A stretch of 64,000 nucleotides of DNA, from positions 34,180,151 through 34,244,150 of the forward strand of contig LS997564.1 in NCBI GenBank assembly GCA_000469685.2, in the 5' to 3' direction. A program made the position numbers and the translations under genes. Below the pieces are notes generated by a model. The model ran no database searches. It had not been told where the DNA came from and saw nothing but the letters and a program-made list of their open reading frames with translations. Positions 37,601-48,379 of the stretch are shown piece by piece (position 1 is the stretch's first letter; every line of letters begins with the position of its first letter). This DNA is from Haemonchus contortus. Lineage: Eukaryota > Nematoda > Chromadorea > Rhabditida > Trichostrongylidae.

Positions 37601-40600
37601 TTTTAACCTCTTCAAAAATATTGTTGAAACGTTTTGGTAAAGCTTTGGGTTTAAGTGCCTTATTCAGCCTTCGACAACATGTTTTTGGCTGTAGGGTGAA
37701 TAATTACGTGAAATTAATCAAGCATACGTAGTTCATGATGGTTACGCGTGCGGCTGCGTTGCGGTGAATTCATTTGAGTGCATTATGAAGATCGTGTTCA
37801 TTTTCTGTTGATTTGTCTCGATTGCTCTTAATCAAATATGAATAATTCTTTGATCATTTCAATGTTTCAGATATTCGATGCATTCCGTAATCAAACCGAT
37901 TCTCAACGAACATTTCGTGAAGTGATGTTTCTACAGGAATTTGGTCGACATCCAAACGTTATCAAACTGTTCAATATCCACAAAGCTGACAATGACAGGT
38001 ACGACGAAGCCGTCGAGGGGACGGAATACCGTCCTGTCACCCGATTCTGGACGTACGCGACAAACTGCGCGACGAAATTCGTGGATTTGAGGTTTTGAGT
38101 AGATTGGATAAGTGGGGCCAGCTGATGCTACTCATCTACCCTACTTCAAATTTGTGCCCCAATGAGGGGGCGCCAGAGTCGTTCAGATCCCCACGAGTTT
38201 CGCCGCGCAGTTTGCCGTGTCCATCCAGGATTTGGTGAATGTACTCATACCCATGAAGTCCTATTATACAAAGTTGATTCGTTTTTTCAGAGACATCTAT
38301 TTGGTATTCGAGTATATGGAGGCCGATTTACACAATGTCATAAAAAAGATGACCATTCTAAAGGACGTCCATAAACAGTACATAATGTGCCAGTTATTCC
38401 GTGCTATTCGTTTTTTGCATAGCGGAAATGTACTGCATAGGTAAGCGAAAATGGCTTGTGAATTTGATTTCTTCTGAAAAGAGCATTTCGCCACTAAAAC
38501 CACCGGAACAACTAACGACGTCATTACCTCCCTTCATGACAGTCGTTAAACTTCTGGACTTGTCATGGGAATTTGGTTTGGATGAAAATGAACGCTGACG
38601 TTCTGATTGACTCGCTATATCTCTACGCAGTACGGTAATTAAACTTACTGACGAAAATCCGGCGATTCCCACAGGATTTCATAAATTTGAAAGTTTCCAC
38701 TTCTGAAAACGCTACAAGTGATTTAAATTTTCCCACGTCATCCATGGGAACACACTCCTCCCGCGACCACAGCTTCGAAACTTTAATAGGATTCCGGAAA
38801 CGGCAAGAGTTATTAGCAATTTTCAGAAAGAATGTTGGGTAGATTGGTTTCGACGGGGATCACATACCAGCTTTTATCTCGAGCTATCACCGCACATTAT
38901 TACCTGGGCAAAGGTTAGAGAAGAGACGTTGTGAAGCGGGTTATTCTGAGTTAGACTTGTGTCTGAAGGTAGCGGTTCCCAACTTTTCGTCTTCAGCCGA
39001 ATTCGCGGCTCCATCACTTTGGGAGGGACCGTTTTATTTGGAGCATGGAGGGTATCAGTCAGAGCGCTGCGCTCCATTTTGAGCTGCTCAGGGATTTGTA
39101 GAGAATAGCAACTCTATTGCTGCTCTGCACGACATGTTCCAGTGGAATTCACCAACCCCAAGTGCAGCTACCCGGGTAGATGATGTTGCAGTTGGCGTTG
39201 GTGAATCCCTATTGGAATGAGCCATCGCTCCAGCTTTGGTTGGAAATTCCTTTTCCAGTTGTTGGAAGTGCCTTCACCCTCCTGAACGGTGTCTTTTTTC
39301 GTGTGGCATGAGAGATATTCTAGCTAGGATTTTGGTGTTTAGTAGAAACCCGCGTGCTAGTGCCCATATCCTCTCCACCGATCTTCCAATTGCTGTAAAA
39401 GAGGAAGGCTTCCACCCACTCGGGAAATTCAGAAGACTTCGCATAATGGGGCCTAGCCCTTTGTCATATTTTCAATCCTGTTTCACTGGCAAAAGGGAGG
39501 CACTCATATGCCACGCAATGGTCTGGAAATCGGATCCTGAATCAATACTCGTTCTGGCTAACCAAGCTTTCCGATCTCAGGTTTGTGTTAATTAGTACCA
39601 GGGAGGATAAAAGCGTTGACTTGTAGATCACTGGGCAACCGCAAGTCATCGTAAAGGCCTCATACCCACGTGAAGTCTTGACAACTCGAATGGATAACGG
39701 ATGTAGGGCGTATCCCGAGCGAGACTAATCAGTCCAAACAACGACCACTATTTTACTTGCTTTAGCTAGGTTCTTCTGAAGTCACCCTCAATCGAGTCTA
39801 ACCGTGCGTAGAATCAAGCCATCAAATTTTATGAGCATCGCCGAGGTTGAATGGCTATTCCCTCTCATAGTATTATCGCCTTCAGCAATATCTCCATGGA
39901 TACCATTTGAGCCCAAGTTTTTTCCTTCAGGACAGTTTTTTCGGGGGCATTCCTCGAGTCTTTGGATTACTAAGAAGCTTATGTCAAAGAAGCTGAATCG
40001 TTCTCGGGGTCCTTGCTTCTGGGGACTTTAACGATGGATTTTTGATCCAACTTCCGCCCACGTTTCTTATTCAATCATGTAGATGAGCGTTGAATAATCT
40101 CAGCGATTAGCCAGCCCTTTAAGGATTTCCAAGGGCAAGTCCATTAAGGTTAATCAAAATTGGCTCTGCAATAAATGGATTGGCTACGACTGCGTAGTTC
40201 AGGGAGTTCCTCGTTTTCTGAGGGATCGAGCTGTGGTAGAATTTGAAAGAAGGTGGCACTTAGAGGGACTACACTGTTTTGTACGTCCCTATGAAAAAAA
40301 TGATTATCGATCTCAACGTCTGGCTCTCGATGACCCACTGGCATTAAATTCCTAACGTTTCGGCAAATCCGCCCTCTCCGAAATCCAAAAGGGTGGAAGA
40401 GCAATCACTTTGACACCCTACAAGACATTCGAGATCAACTCAATCGTCACACGGTCTTATGCAAATATTTATAAGTACCGTACCTCCCCGATTCCCTGAA
40501 TATCAATCGCCACTGCGAGCTTCTTTTTCGAGCTTTAATCGAACGTTCACTTTTTTGTGGGACCAGTGGAAATGATATGCAGTCAAGCGTGTTCGTCACC

Positions 40601-43600
40601 TCCTGCCTACGCCGTTCACATCTTTGGGACCGCCATCTCGTCGATAACGACGACGGAAACGATTACGTCTTTCTAACCACGAAATCGCCATCCTGCAACT
40701 CAGCCAGTCTAACCCTAATAACACACAGGAAATCTCTCAGACCGACGTCATTCAGAAAGAAATGCATGGCTGCCAACAGAGTCGAATTTGCAACCGACGG
40801 AGTTCAGAGGGAAAAGCGAATTGGATTTTAAAAGAGGGAATGATTGACCGTGGTACTAATCTGAAGATCGCGGCTCAGCACGCATAATTGGGCCTTGGCA
40901 ACAAAATGATAAGGGATAGGTTTTTTCTTCATTGTTATTTAAGATCCAGAGAACGCCACTTATTCCAACTTAATACAAGATCGTATCAGTGTTTGGATGG
41001 GTATAGGCCAATATATGTCCTACTGGTTGTGGAGACCCGCCACTGTGCAGGTCGGTGCTCACATCTTCCCAGCCCAACAAGCACTTCCCATCCCTCTGAG
41101 TCCGATACCGATTTACCGATCTTGAAGGGAGGATTTGATTGACTAGAACCAAACCAGAGTAAGTGGACGACCAAAAAAAAGTGAATCGCTTTTGGCGCCT
41201 GTCTCCTTTGCTTGGAGGCCTTGGGAAGGGATTTGGTGTTCTTGAAAATTATAAGTGGTTGTGATAAGAGTTTAACAAGAAAAAAGACCCTAATTTTTGT
41301 GGTCTGTTTGTCCATTGTCTTCCTAATCATCCACCATGTTATCCTAGTTTGCCCTTCCCACTGCCTTTCAATCAGTAATTGTCGTACGCACTAACTTTAA
41401 TACATTGTTGCAGAGATCTGAAGCCATCTAATGTACTACTGGATGCTGATTGTCGCGTGAAACTCGCCGATTTTGGATTAGCACGATCCCTTTCGTCGGT
41501 GAGTCATTTAAGAGGTCAAACGAGTAGGCTATACCACTAGGTGGCAATAAAAGGAAGCGATAAACGACCCACTGTAATAGCTTAATGATCAGAAGCCAGC
41601 AGCAGGTTGATCGATTTTAAAACCCCGGCCGATGAGCCGGTCAAGGGTTTCCGATCGTTAAGACTGATTACGTTCATCTCCTTTCTTCACTTGAATTTCG
41701 ATTCATCCCTGCTAGATTTATTTATGTAAGGTGAATTGTCTTCGTCTATGCTAATAATGTCTACGTCACGTGTGGGAGGAGTTCATAAGTTGAGGGCGGA
41801 GTTTGCGCAGTTGACAGGGGACGACAACATCCGTAAAAGGGATATATTGCAATCAATTTCAGCTGGAAGACTATCCAGAAGGTCAAAATATGCCAGAATT
41901 GACTGAGTACGTGGCTACAAGGTGGTATCGTAGCCCGGAGATTCTCCTGGCTGCCAAACGATACACAAAAGGTGTCGATATGTGGAGCCTCGGTTGTATT
42001 TTGGCAGAAATGTTACTAGGTAGGTTTCTATCAATGATTTGGATTGTTTTAGGATTTATTTTTTCTCATTCAGCATATTTACTTCTGCTATACTCACTGA
42101 ATCAAGGGGGGGGGGGCATGAGGGGAGGGGCCTAACCAAAAAGTTGATCGTCCCCAATATTAGCTAAGGTCTCTTGGTCTACCTAACATCGGTACTTCGG
42201 TCCTTGATGTACCTGTACCAAATCCTCAATAGCGCTCGAAATACATCACTGCGGAGCTAGGGCTACGTTGAGCCTCGTCGAATTGAAAATAAAAAAAACC
42301 CGTTTGAAAATACGAATCGACTAAAACCGGCTTTTTACCAAGCGCGAATGCTGCTCACTCGAAGAGGGCCTTTAGTGATGTAAATATTAAACTTACCTGT
42401 AGTAACCTCCTGATCGTTGCCTCATGTAGTACGCAGCTGAAGCATACAGGCAAGTCGTTGCACTGCTTCGCTGACAGCAAGACAGCCGGAGTCGGCTGCA
42501 ATTTCGCCAAGTATAGACGCAGCTACTGAGGTTCATGAGCGCTCCATACCAAATATTCAACAGTAATCGTATCAAAGAGGGCACACCATATTTCATCGTG
42601 TTTTTGTAATAATATTTCGAGACGCTCCCTTATTTATTCCTTTTTACCTAAATCCTGTAGGAATTCTGTTTCCAGGACGAGCACTTTTCCCGGGAACGTC
42701 TACGATTAATCAGATAGAACGAATTATGAACGCCATCACTCGACCGAGTCGCGCCGATATTGAAAGTATCGGTATGTTCAAGTTTTCTGTTCCACTCCGG
42801 TCCATGCATCGTGCCGACATCGAGTAAATCGGAGCTCACTGCTTAATACGGAGTTTTGGGGAAAAAATTTGACAGTGATAAAGTAATAAGAAGAGATATT
42901 GAGCAATGTGTGAAAAAACAAAATTCGGCGTGATAAGTGCAAATAGTTGAAAATACAAAAATGAAAATGCAAATAGTTCATAAGTTGAACAAATTAGTAG
43001 CCGAAGGTGTAGTTTGGGGACGAATCCACTCGTTTTCGTACCCTTGCGTGCGCTCCGTCAGTGGGATAGTAGTGGCTGATTCCTTTTTGATTCCTTCTTT
43101 TCTCAACACCCTACCGACCCGCAAAGCCAGCACCTTATTCTTCACTGGCTCTAGCTGTCAGCATAAGCGACCAAGACTACGGGGTGCTAAGTGGGTTGGG
43201 GGGACCACGCGGCGCGGCTGCGGCGCGGCACCCTGCGCTCTTCAGCAATGTGATAGAGGGCCTGAGTCTGGGAAGGAATGGTAAGGTTGTACTGATGTGT
43301 TTCGTGATTCAGAACAAACAATATGCTTACGTATAATGGATACACTTCTTCTGAGCCGATAAAACCTATTTTTTTAATAAGGGGAGGGGCTCCGGGGGTG
43401 GGTGAGACTGTCGCCTAAACCTACACCCTGAAGAAACGCCGGGCGAGTTTTTTGGCAAGCTGCCCACGGTTTGAATGTAGTCCGTTGCGGGACCCACGCT
43501 ATCATTCCTTTACTGTGGCTTCATTTTGGCGCTTCGCATGAATTGCTATTGAAAGAAATGATATTAAGCGTGCCCGCACCCATGAGAGATCCGAATTTAA

Positions 43601-46600
43601 AGGAAAAGATGACAATATACGTTGTTTAAAGAGGTTATATGGCATTTTTGGAGGAAAGTTTCAAAAAGAAGGGCCGGAGGAGAGCTTTACGAAGAACCTT
43701 TCTCGATGAATGTGGAAACGGGTATCCGGAACGGCAAATATTTCCATTTCAGTCCAAATTTCACTCAGCGGTTCTTTTCTTTGGACAGCAGTGATACATT
43801 TACTGTGGAGCAGGACTATTATCGTGCGGTTTTGTGCCTCCTCCTTCCAAGATGTCTATAACCTGTAACCTAAAACGGTTCACTGTGTAGATAGCCACAA
43901 TACATTGATTACGATTGCATTGCATGCACTAACACTAATAATCCAACCAGTAAGATTAAGTAATCATAAAACGTTTGAAATGGAGTGATGTTCGAAATCA
44001 AGAGTGCGTCACGGGAAAAGGCTCATCAGTAAGAATAGGCTAAAAGACAGATATCAATTACAACCTTACTCATTTTAAACGGTCTCTTAAACAATTGAAA
44101 ATGACGAGCATGCTTTCTTTTGATCTAATGGTATAACTTCGTTTAAATGCGGTTTGAAGCGAAATGGCACTCTTTTTGGAAGTTCTTTTCTCTATGCGAT
44201 TTGATGCCATTTCCTGAAAGCCTCGCACAGTTATTAGGCTGAAAAGGGAAGTGGAGCGCACGATACCGGTTAGCAACATGCCAGGTAATGAACATTCATT
44301 CGTGACCGCAGTGTTTTTGAAAGCCATCTGATCCAATACAATGTCTTGTGAGGCGAAGCGATGTGCTCCTGCCTTTCGCCTTTTTGTGGTGACCTAGGAC
44401 TACATTTATTCCAATTATACTATGCTGATCCTAAAGCAACGTCGTTTTCTTCGAGGGAAGCAGTAAGAATGCAAATCTTGGTTCTCCCTACTTCTTTATG
44501 TTGTCAGGTGCCAGTGATTTAGAGGAGGTTTCTACTCGGTGAAAAAGCCAATAATCCTTATCAAAACGACAGCTTACCTTTCAAACAACGTATATTGTCA
44601 TCTTTTTCCTCAATTTCGGATATCTAATGAGTGCGGACACTCTTAATATCATTTCTTCGAACAGCAATTCATAAGTAGAGCCAAATGAAACGAAAGTCGA
44701 GTCGATAGCGTGGGTCCCACAACGAATTGCTTGATTCACAAGCCACATAGTTGACAAATGTTCGAAAATTTGACAAATGTCTCGCGACAACTCGCCCGGC
44801 GTTTCTTCGGGGTGTAGGTTTAGGCGACAGTGTGGGTGAGATGGTTGTCTCGTGTAAAAAGCTGAGATGAGATAAAAGTTGGACGTCCAATTGGCTCACC
44901 CACCCCGGAGCCTCCTCCCCCTTCCCAAAATTAGGTGAAAAATACACAGTTACAACATAAAAAACTATAAAACGCCCCTATACACCGTTTCGGCAGGGTG
45001 CCGCGCCGCCTGCCGCGACGCGTGGTCCCCCCCCCCCCCCCAACCTACTTAGCACCGACTACGGTGGGCTGGCCCTTCCAGCTAGTTTCGCCAGCTAGTT
45101 GGTTGAACTGATAGGGTTAGTTAAACAAAGATATGGTCTAATGAAGTACTAATTGGAGACTTCATAATATGTGTCGTAATTTTGAGGGTTTTGCGTGGGA
45201 TGTGAAGGCAGTACATGGTAAATGACGTAAACCCGGAATTCAAACGTTCATTGCGACCGTAGCTCCAGCACTGGCTCTTCAAGGTGGACTATCTTTCGAT
45301 GTTTGTTTTGCCTAATTCGTGGTTATCATGGGGTGATACGGTAATGTAACCCTTGAAAAAATCCAACTGTCTCATGTCGCGTGACGTCAGTTTTATCTTT
45401 TTTTGCGTTTTTCCACTCAAGTCCCTACATGGCAAATGGTTCATCTAATTTAACGGCTGTTTCATCAGGTTTCTTCTTGTCGCGGTTTTCTATTTGTTTA
45501 TTGTTTAAATATTCTTGACGCAGTTCTTGGAATCACTTTATTTTTAAGTAGTTTTGTTATTCGTTTTTGAAGCTCTCTATCGGAAAACACGTGCATTATG
45601 AGTTTACACAAGAACATATTAAAATGGGTCCTACGAGGATATTTCCCTGATTCAGGTAGCCATTATGCGTTGTCGGTGCTTGAGAAAATGCCGCAAAGGC
45701 CACGAAAAACTCTCGATACCTTGATCAACACCAATAATCCGCATGCATTGGATCTCATTCATAGGTAAGTCTGGAATGAACACTTCTGTTTAATCGGCGA
45801 TTATCGATTTTTCCGCCAGGTTATTGATTTTCGCTCCCCATCGACGTTTGACTGTGGAGCAATGCTTGGTTCATCCATATGTTCTACAATTTCATAGTCC
45901 AGCCGACGAGCCGGTTTTACCATACGATGTAAGCTTTTTGCCATATATATTTGCCATCAGTTTCATGGTTAAGACCAAGGTTGTGTGAATTGACTCGTGG
46001 TTCCAACCCTAGTCACGATAAGGCCGACCGTGATTTTACCCATTTGCCCATTTTGCCGGGTGTCCTTCCTGATCTTTAGAGATGACTGTGAATGGGTGTA
46101 TTTAGACGCGCTTAGACAGAGTGCATTTGCGGTTCGCAGTATTAGTCATCGTCAAAACGAAAGCTGTTCTATATCTACAACGAAAGCTGTTCTACACACA
46201 TGAAAGAAGCGCGAGCGGTAGCGTCGCGAGCATCAAAAAGGGTATTGATTTTTTGTAATGTATGGCAATCAGCGAGTGTCAGCAAATAGCAGTCTACCGT
46301 ATAACGATTTTACGATTCTTGCGTACCTTTGTGTAGAAAGGTCACCGCGAGTTAATGTTGATATATAATATTGTATATTGATTTTTTCATTTTCATTTTT
46401 GCTAACTTTTGTACCTAGTATCCCAGAAATTGGAAAAAACTTGCATTATTCATTTTTCTTGGATTTTGCTATTTTCTTTAGTCTTTTCATACTTGCTGAC
46501 GTAAAAAAAATGAAGAGAAAGTGCTCGGAGTTCTATTTTTATATTAAAGGGCCTAGCAACGAAATTTTATTCAGCGTTACGGTAGTTCTCGCTTGGGATA

Positions 46601-48379
46601 TTGGCCTGTACCAAAACATGAATAGGCGCGGCGGGCGGTCTTTCACATATTCATATCGTTTTTTTATTTCATGCTCGATTTGTATCCAGCTCACCAAACT
46701 TCGACCCATTCATGCCAGCCTGATAACGATTTCATTGATTGCTTCGCTCCTAGACTTTTTCAACTTTTCAACTGAGTAAAAGCCAAGGTAGCGAACAAAT
46801 AGTGTTTCAGGTTAACTTGCCGTTGCCTGATCACATCCAATTATCGATTGATGATTATCGGAATAAGTTGTATGATATGATGAATCAAAAGAAGACGCAC
46901 ATCCGGCGGATACAGCACGATAAAATCAAACTAGTAAGACAATTGAACCTTCTTTTCTTAAAGTACTAGGTCATACGGCTAAACTTTCAGATAGAACGGC
47001 CTCAGACAACGTCATCTACAGTAACTGTGGTGAAGCCATCTACACCTATGCGTAATGGCAGTAATGTGAGAGGAGCAGCGCCAATAGCACAAGCCGAGTG
47101 TAGTGATACCGATTACGATACGGCCAGAAGTATGGCTCGAGCGGCAAGTGTCGAGAAAAATGGCAGTCTGCACAGTGGCAGTACTCTCAGAGGTATGGCT
47201 TTGGAATCATGTTGTAGTAGCTGGAAATTTGAGGCAAATGGGTGAGCGTGTCTATACTTTGCGAATTCAAAGCTGGCGTGGGTAATGGTTGCCAAAGCAG
47301 TTTTATTATAAGCGGTATACTTGTCTAACATGGCTGTACCTTTAATAAGTAGGTTTATATTCAGCATCACATTCAGATATTGTAGTTTTGTATTTGATCA
47401 TAACATTTTGAGTTAATGCAGACTCGATACTATGTTGAACGATGAAATAGCTGAAGTTTGGGTACATTCGTGCGATTCGGATGGCGCACGGCAAATTGTG
47501 CGGCGTAATTTGTGGCGATTCAAACGACTCTGGCGCCTATTATTGGGTACAAACGTGAGGTAGAATAGTTGGGTATGGTCAGCTAATAATGCTAATCTAC
47601 TCTACTCAAAGTTTGTCCCCCAATAATAGGCGTCGCAATCGTTCGAAACGGCACGAATTTCGCCGCGCAATTTGCCGCGCGCAGTCCGAATTGCACGAAT
47701 GTACCGTCCCCCAATAGCTGTGGTCGCGTCTCAGTCTACACTGCCTTTTGTTCGACGTTTCAAATTTGAAAAATGTAGTTGGAAAACGGACTTATCTAGA
47801 ACGACTACTAGTTCTTCCCACCTGTTTGTTGCCCAGTAAGTAACACTTTAGCAAACAAGGATGTACCTCATCAAGAGAGGAGGTAACTCTAGGCGTACCT
47901 TTTAGGAAGAGCGTAATCATTGGTTAGTTTCAGGGTGATGATTTAGAACCAGATGGTGTTATTATCCCCTTTAGAGTCGGCTTCCTCGTTATGATAAGGT
48001 TTAGCCAATCCTATATCTCCAGTAATTATACACTTATATCCATACCGTGGATTGTGACGTTAGGTCAGGCAGCGTGTTGCGCAAGGTTCCCCTAGTACGC
48101 CTTCATGGGCGTCCGTGATCTTTGCCAGCGGAAAATCGGAATATGTCAGACTGACGGCTGACAGAGTTCATAGAAGTACTTTAACTTTATCGGTTCGCTC
48201 CCTTATGTTACTTTCTAAGTTTTTTTTTTTCAGAACGTGCGCAGTCAGCTGATTCGCGGTCGTCCAAAGGAAATGGTTTGACGAAAGGTCGGCGACGTTC
48301 GATTGAGCGGCCACGGATGTTCAGGGGAATTACGCCGAGCCGACTTATGCACCCACATAAGCTTATCTCGAATTATTGA
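31647..48379 (+). CDS. mapk-15: Mitogen-activated protein kinase 15 (ERK7/ERK8-type atypical MAPK)
   Basis: Eleven exons join in phase: 31647-31775, 37871-37998, 38291-38440, 41414-41498, 41863-42019, 42676-42771, 45656-45764, 45820-45928, 46811-46933, 46991-47192 and 48234-48379, giving 477 residues. The kinase domain spans about residues 13-310: glycine loop GKGAYG (20-25), catalytic Lys 42 in VALKK, HRDLKPSN (135-142), DFG (155-157), activation-loop TEY (178-180) followed by [10 protein letters not shown], and [11 protein letters not shown]. The motif [16 protein letters not shown] and a tail ending near 310 identify the ERK7 subfamily rather than ERK1/2. ERK7 enzymes phosphorylate their own TEY motif; in Caenorhabditis elegans MAPK-15 acts in ciliated sensory neurons and affects cilium-protein localisation. 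The tail (322-477) is basic and Ser/Thr-rich, with weaker constraint expected. All catalytic residues are present, so the gene looks functional. Intron 1 is 6.1 kb; most introns carry repeats. Confidence 0.93.
34946..37160. repeat. Degenerate ~390-405 bp tandem repeat in mapk-15 intron 1
   Basis: Four units start near 34946, 36079, 36469 and 36874. Each has, in order, a cggtatgttgt-like start, cacatgtacggatcaatgtc with cattacttgtta, an A/T-rich middle, then aatttttggacaaccgtgaa with ggttgat, and a segment ending in a ctcatatta / caagagaagtt-like join. Unit 1 is separated from units 2-4 by the MITE at 35527-36050. A fifth, poorer remnant lies at about 34285-34340 (cccgtcacatgtacggacca). No coding pattern is conserved between units. 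Confidence 0.7.
35527..36050. mobile_element. TTAA-flanked MITE, copy 2 (524 bp, diverged)
   Basis: Starts AGGCACAGTTCACC after TTAA (35523-35526) and ends GTGAACTGCGCAT before TTAA (36051-36054). The ends match the family of 13477-14038 with a few changes; the interior is more diverged and instead resembles the one-ended copy at 16907. Confidence 0.6.
38000..38245. mobile_element. Palindromic MITE filling mapk-15 intron 2
   Basis: Intron 2 is 37999-38290, and about 245 of its 292 bases are this element. The right half (gggcgccagagtcgttcaga, cgagtttcgccgcgcagttt, ggatttggtgaatgtact) matches the right half of the element at 47460-47705. The left half carries the inverted version (gtacgcgacaaactgcgcga with cgaaattcgtgg) but is disturbed by a short insertion or rearrangement. 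The middle pairs (gagtagattgg with catctaccctactc). Confidence 0.6.
39597..39730 (+). repeat. SINE-like repeat, 3' body fragment, in mapk-15 intron 3
   Basis: Carries ccagggaggataaaagcgtt, gacttgtagatcactgggca, accgcaagtcatcgtaaagg and gtagggcgtatcccgag in the family order. The tRNA-like head is absent. Confidence 0.55.
40960..41130 (-). repeat. Diverged SINE-like fragment in mapk-15 intron 3
   Basis: Blocks tgggtataggccaatatatg, gcaggtcggtgctcacatct and gagtccgataccgattta occur in the order of the SINE body read on the minus strand. Similarity is weak. Confidence 0.3.
43150..45085. repeat. Fold-back element (~1.9 kb) in mapk-15 intron 6
   Basis: The left arm (about 43150-43640) and right arm (about 44575-45085) are imperfect inverted copies. 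Outer blocks pair (gtgctaagtgggttgggggg with its complement in 45025-45055; gcggcgcggcaccctgc with gcagggtgccgcgcc). Middle blocks pair (ggggtgggtgag; gtcgcctaaacctacaccct; gaaacgccgggcgag). Inner blocks pair over about 150 bases ending acaatatacgttgttt. The loop (43640-44575) has no recognised gene. Arm similarity is perhaps three quarters by eye. Each arm contains a matching short frame, described in the findings. Confidence 0.7.
47460..47705. mobile_element. Palindromic MITE (246 bp) in mapk-15 intron 10
   Basis: The two halves are inverted copies: gggtacattcgtgcgattcg to the left pairs with cgaattgcacgaatgtacc at the right end; gcgcctattattggg pairs with ccccaataataggcg; and a short loop contains aatgctaatc. 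It is the better-preserved relative of the element in intron 2. No transposase frame. Confidence 0.7.

Larger units (their letters stand above)
31776..37870 (+). other. mapk-15 intron 1 (6.1 kb)
   Basis: Runs from the donor GTGAGC after Lys 43 to the acceptor TTTCAG before Ile 44. From 31776 to about 34280 I see no recognisable element. The 3' half holds a degenerate ~400 bp tandem repeat interrupted by a TTAA MITE. No independent gene is supported inside it. Confidence 0.7.

Noticed and set aside
39236..39595. 119-codon plus-strand frame inside mapk-15 intron 3
   Set aside because: The exon 3 to exon 4 join is in phase without it, and the kinase sequence is continuous across the join.
45029..45044. 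Long C and G runs (also near 18962, 42107, 50806, 52421 and 55696)
   Set aside because: Simple homopolymer tracts, useful only as markers of possible assembly length errors. No function can be argued.
46378..46779. 133-codon plus-strand frame inside mapk-15 intron 8
   Set aside because: Lies wholly between well-defined exons 45820-45928 and 46811-46933, T-rich and without motifs.
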